Positions 60,903 to 64,000 of a stretch of 64,000 bases of DNA are shown here, piece by piece; within the stretch, counting starts at the first letter, position 1, and each line of letters starts with the position of its first letter. A program made the position numbers and the translations under genes. The notes below the pieces were generated by a model, which did no database searches, had not been told where the DNA came from, and saw only the letters and a program-made list of their open reading frames with translations. Origin of the DNA: Lasiodiplodia sp. COLG20 (lineage: Eukaryota; Ascomycota; Dothideomycetes; Botryosphaeriales; Botryosphaeriaceae); the NCBI GenBank assembly GCA_009801085.1, contig VNWV01000004.1:806001-870000 (forward strand), read 5' to 3'.

Positions 60903-61395
60903 CTATGAAGATCGTTCTTGCATCACTAGTCCACACTCCCGAGCAATCTTACCCCCGACCAGAATGTCGAACGGCGGGTCTTCTTGCGCGGTAACTCCAA
61001 ACCTGGTTGTAAATGTGGGCTTGCTGCGCCGTCGCTTTCCGTGTGCGTACAGACTCCATTCCAGATCAACAAATCCATGGACCTCCAAGGAGTTTCCATC
61101 AAGCTGTATCACTGAAGTATTTTCGCTATCCTGTACGTCGATTCGAAGGACATCGGTTACGAGCTTTGGAGAGATGAGGCTGAAGTCTTCGTTGTTGCTG
61201 TCGGGATACCACATCACTGCAAGCTTCTGGAGTTTATTGCCGGAGGGCTGACGAATTTGTATGGCAACATTCGCGGTCTTGTCTTTCCTGGGACCAACTT
61301 CCTGTACCATTTGACCTCAGTGTACTGTGATGTGGGACTCTAAGTATCGATCGTCTTACGTTTTCTGCTTTCCGAGGCAGGAGTCCGAAGCACAT
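60903..61395 (-). CDS. Small retropepsin-like family protein, paralogue 3
   Basis: Exons 61395-61360 and 61301-60903 give 144 aa. The first exon encodes MCFGLLPRKAEN and ends at GTAAGA in phase 0; the second begins EVGPRKDKTANVAIQIRQPSG. The domain core is LQKLAVMWYPDSNNEDFSLISPKLVTDVL, VHGFVDLEWS and DPPFDILVGGKIARECGL. At the catalytic position it keeps Asp-Ser but has Asn instead of Gly (DSN). Without splicing the gene would seem to start at MVQEVG, missing the conserved basic first exon. It is convergent with paralogue 2. The function is unknown. Confidence 0.73.
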
Positions 61396-63207
61396 CTTCT
61401 CCGGTATCAGAAATCGGTAGCTCGAGGTTGTAGAAACGGATTGGCTTTTAAGCTTCGAGATCGGGCTACGAGACCGAATACTGAATATGGGAAGCGAGGG
61501 TACAACTTACGACACGCTTAATATTGCTATCAGCAATGAGGCGGAAGAACCGACCTAAGTAGTCCGAAAAATGGCTCGATACCATCTTCTCGTAGCTGTT
61601 GCTGGTAGCAATAAATGATTACTCGCGTCTTTGAAGCTTTAAAGGTCGAACTGACTCAAGGACTCACAGTTGGTGAAGAACGAACTTTCCCGTGAAGTGA
61701 AATCCCAGGGTAGCTTCAACTTATGGAGGCCTGCTACCGTTGTAGATAACAAAAGAAACCTGTCTCATGGTATGTCAAAGGAAACAAAAGAAGCAAACTT
61801 GTTGAGCAGAAGTGTCACTTCGAATCCGTAGCATGAGTGCTTAGAACATACATCTCAAATATATCGAAACAATATTGGCGTTGGGGCATCAATGATCTTA
61901 TCCAGGTCTGGACCCAACATGCAGACGAAAAGGTCTGACTGGGTGACATTTTTGGGCACGGAAGAAATCAGTGGAACATTACCGGCTCGCTATTTTGCCA
62001 TGATCTAGAACGTAGAGCATCGGAAAATCGCCTTGCGGAGCAGCCTCAGCGGTTCGAAGCCGGAAAAAGAAGCCGCATTCCGCGAAACATTTTCAGGTAT
62101 CCACATTAGAGAGAGAACAAGGCGAGCTGAGTTCAAAACACACTAATTGACCTTTATTGGCTTCGTGCTCTTCCAGTCAAAAGCAATGGTGAGGCATCCG
62201 TGGCACAGTGGGCTTGAGAGTGCACCGGCTGTGTTACCGTGCTTTCTCCAGATGAGCATGTGGATGCTGCTGCTTCTCTAGATATTACACGTCCACGTAT
62301 GCGTCTTTAAAGATGGTCCTCCCGGAAGTTCAAGGCGGGTGAGGCTATGTGGCATCGTAGGATTCGCCTTATGCGGGGCGGCCAATCACTTCACCCCCCA
62401 CTTTGCGTTTGGTTTCGCCTGCACTAAGGCCCAACCCATCATTTTTGCAGGGTCAGCTCAAAACGCCTGACCAAGAGAGAGGTCTGGAAGCACTAGCAGT
62501 AGAATCCTCCGCGGTGCAGTGAACAGGTGACATGGTGGGAAAGCGGGCATTTCCGATGACCGTCACACCTCTCCTCGGTTGTCAAATCCCGATGAAAAAG
62601 GATCCCTGTGGTATTCCAGGTCCGTGAGGCCTTTGAAGGTGAACAGACAATTAGATCCGATCCTTCGAAAAAGGCTCGTGGAAGAGATTTGAACAGCTTG
62701 TTGCCAATCCCATATTACCTATAGGCAATGATTTCCCCAATCTGTTCAGGCGTAAAAAGAAGATATACGTATATAGCGCAATTCCCATACCTCATATTTT
62801 CCTTCCCAAAACTATCTCCTCCTCCTCTTGTTTTTCCCCTCTCCCATACCGTTGACTTGCCGCTCGAACAGGCTATTAGCCTTGAGATAGCCATCTCTGC
62901 CGGACCTTGATACTGATACGATATTACGGACCACTTGATGTTTGTTCCGGTGCCGGGCTGCGCTCATTAAGAACTGGGTTGTGGGAAGCCGCATGCAAAT
63001 GACAGGTTGTTGAATGTGAAAGAGAGTATCAAATGAGCCGAAAGAGTTGACAGAATAGTATTTCCGAAATTTGTTGCCGTATGTATGTCATGGGGTGAAG
63101 GGAGCTGTGGACCAACATCATATGGCAGGAGATTCCAGGACTTGTATGAGAACGCCCAATTTGTCGGTCGTAATGCCATCCCTTGGCAGTTGGGGCTACA
63201 TGATCAT
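61396..63207. other. Gene-poor interval, nothing recognised
   Basis: 1.8 kb between paralogues 3 and 4, containing their 5' and 3' flanks. No frame resembles a known protein. Confidence 0.5.
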
Positions 63208-63710
63208 TCATGCAAGCCCACACTCGATGGCTGCTTTCCGGCCGAGCAGAACGTCAAAAGGTGGGTCATTTGTTGAGACGACAACAAACCGGGTTTGTCG
63301 CGTGGATCTGGATTTCTTGAAGGACCATTCCAGATCAACATAACCCCTTGTCTCCATCTGCTTTCCTTGGTAGAACAGCGGTCGATCCTGCCCATTTTCG
63401 CTGGTCTGGATTTCGAGGTGCAGAATCTCCGAGACGAGCTTCGGGGAGATCAGGTTTGCGTCATTGTCGCCACCGGGGTACCAAAGGATGGCCAATTTGG
63501 ATATTCTTTTGCCCACGTGATTGCGAACGTAAATGGATATTGTTATGATGACTTCCTCAGCCGACTCTAACTACCAGCTCCAAGGTCAGCGTTTGCAGGT
63601 AGGGTTGAAAGCTGCGGAGACATTGATGTATTTTATCAATTATTCTGGAGCGACCGGTTTGTACTCACCGATCTCCGGCGTTTGCGTGAGCGGAGCGGCC
63701 CCCAGCACAT
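63208..63710 (-). CDS. Small retropepsin-like family protein, paralogue 4
   Basis: Exons 63710-63669 and 63570-63208 give 134 aa. Exon 1 (MCWGPLRSRKRRRS) is strongly basic and ends at GTGAGT in phase 0; the acceptor GTAG at 63571-63574 gives LESAEEVIITISIYVRNHVG. The domain core is ISKLAILWYPGGDNDANLISPKLVSEIL, TRGYVDLEWS and DPPFDVLLGRKAAIECGL. The catalytic motif is replaced by GGDND. Several other AG acceptors precede the chosen one, but they run into stop codons. The function is unknown. Confidence 0.7.
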
Positions 63711-64000
63711 CTCGGTAGTTTGATAGAGCGTTTAATGAAGTGAAGACAGACTTGTTTTAATTTTTTTTTTTTAGTAGGGGGCCAGAGGCTGAAAGAAAGA
63801 AGGCAATATCGTCTTTCAAGATCAACTTGTGGATTGTTGGGGCGTGTCCGCCTTTAAAACCGATTGGGTGAATAGCGAATGTTACACGTCGCTTTCCGTG
63901 AGTCTTTTTCCATCTGATGTCCCCTGACATTCATTCACGGAATCACAAATATTCCATTCTTGCTTGAATTGTAGGACCCTTATAAATATATCTATTTTCC

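Overview
The window looks like filamentous ascomycete (Pezizomycotina) nuclear DNA. Most introns are 45-100 bp GT-AG with CTAAC-like branch points, TTAGGG is the telomere repeat, a block of repeats shows extreme repeat-induced point mutation (RIP), and the gene families (C2H2+Zn2Cys6 regulator, DUF6594, fungal Zrt3-type ZIP) are fungal. A Dothideomycete is my guess, not a demonstrated fact. Exon coordinates below were built by hand from splice signals and reading-frame continuity.

Left arm, 1-17301: an F-box gene is followed by a compact accessory cluster: SDR oxidoreductase (-), MFS transporter (-), C2H2/Zn2Cys6 activator (+), cyclase-family hydrolase (-) and Baeyer-Villiger-type monooxygenase (+). 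It resembles a small catabolic or tailoring pathway (alcohol/ketone oxidation, ester or lactone opening, transport, own regulator). It is followed by 6 kb of AT-rich, RIP-degraded LTR-retroelement array, then (TTAGGG)n ending at 17301. The repeat orientation is that of a true right-hand chromosome end. A 100-N gap (17302-17401) follows, so the two sides are probably not physically adjacent.

Middle, 17402-47905: a broken MFS fragment, about 5 kb without recognisable genes, then conserved housekeeping genes: TRM732/THADA-like, TIM23, SDS22, PSR1-like phosphatase, ILV3 and a ZRT3-like zinc transporter. Between ILV3 and the zinc transporter lies the most remarkable feature: a tRNA-Val(CAC) gene interrupted twice, once at the ordinary 37/38 position and once in the T-arm by a 58-nt insert with complete spliceosomal-intron signals (GTAAGT, CTAAC, TTAG).

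Right arm, 47906-64000: gene-poor accessory DNA. It holds four small two-exon paralogues with a retropepsin-like fold signature but a degraded catalytic D-T/S-G motif, one longer relative that keeps DTG but carries an apparent frameshift, and a DUF6594 membrane protein.
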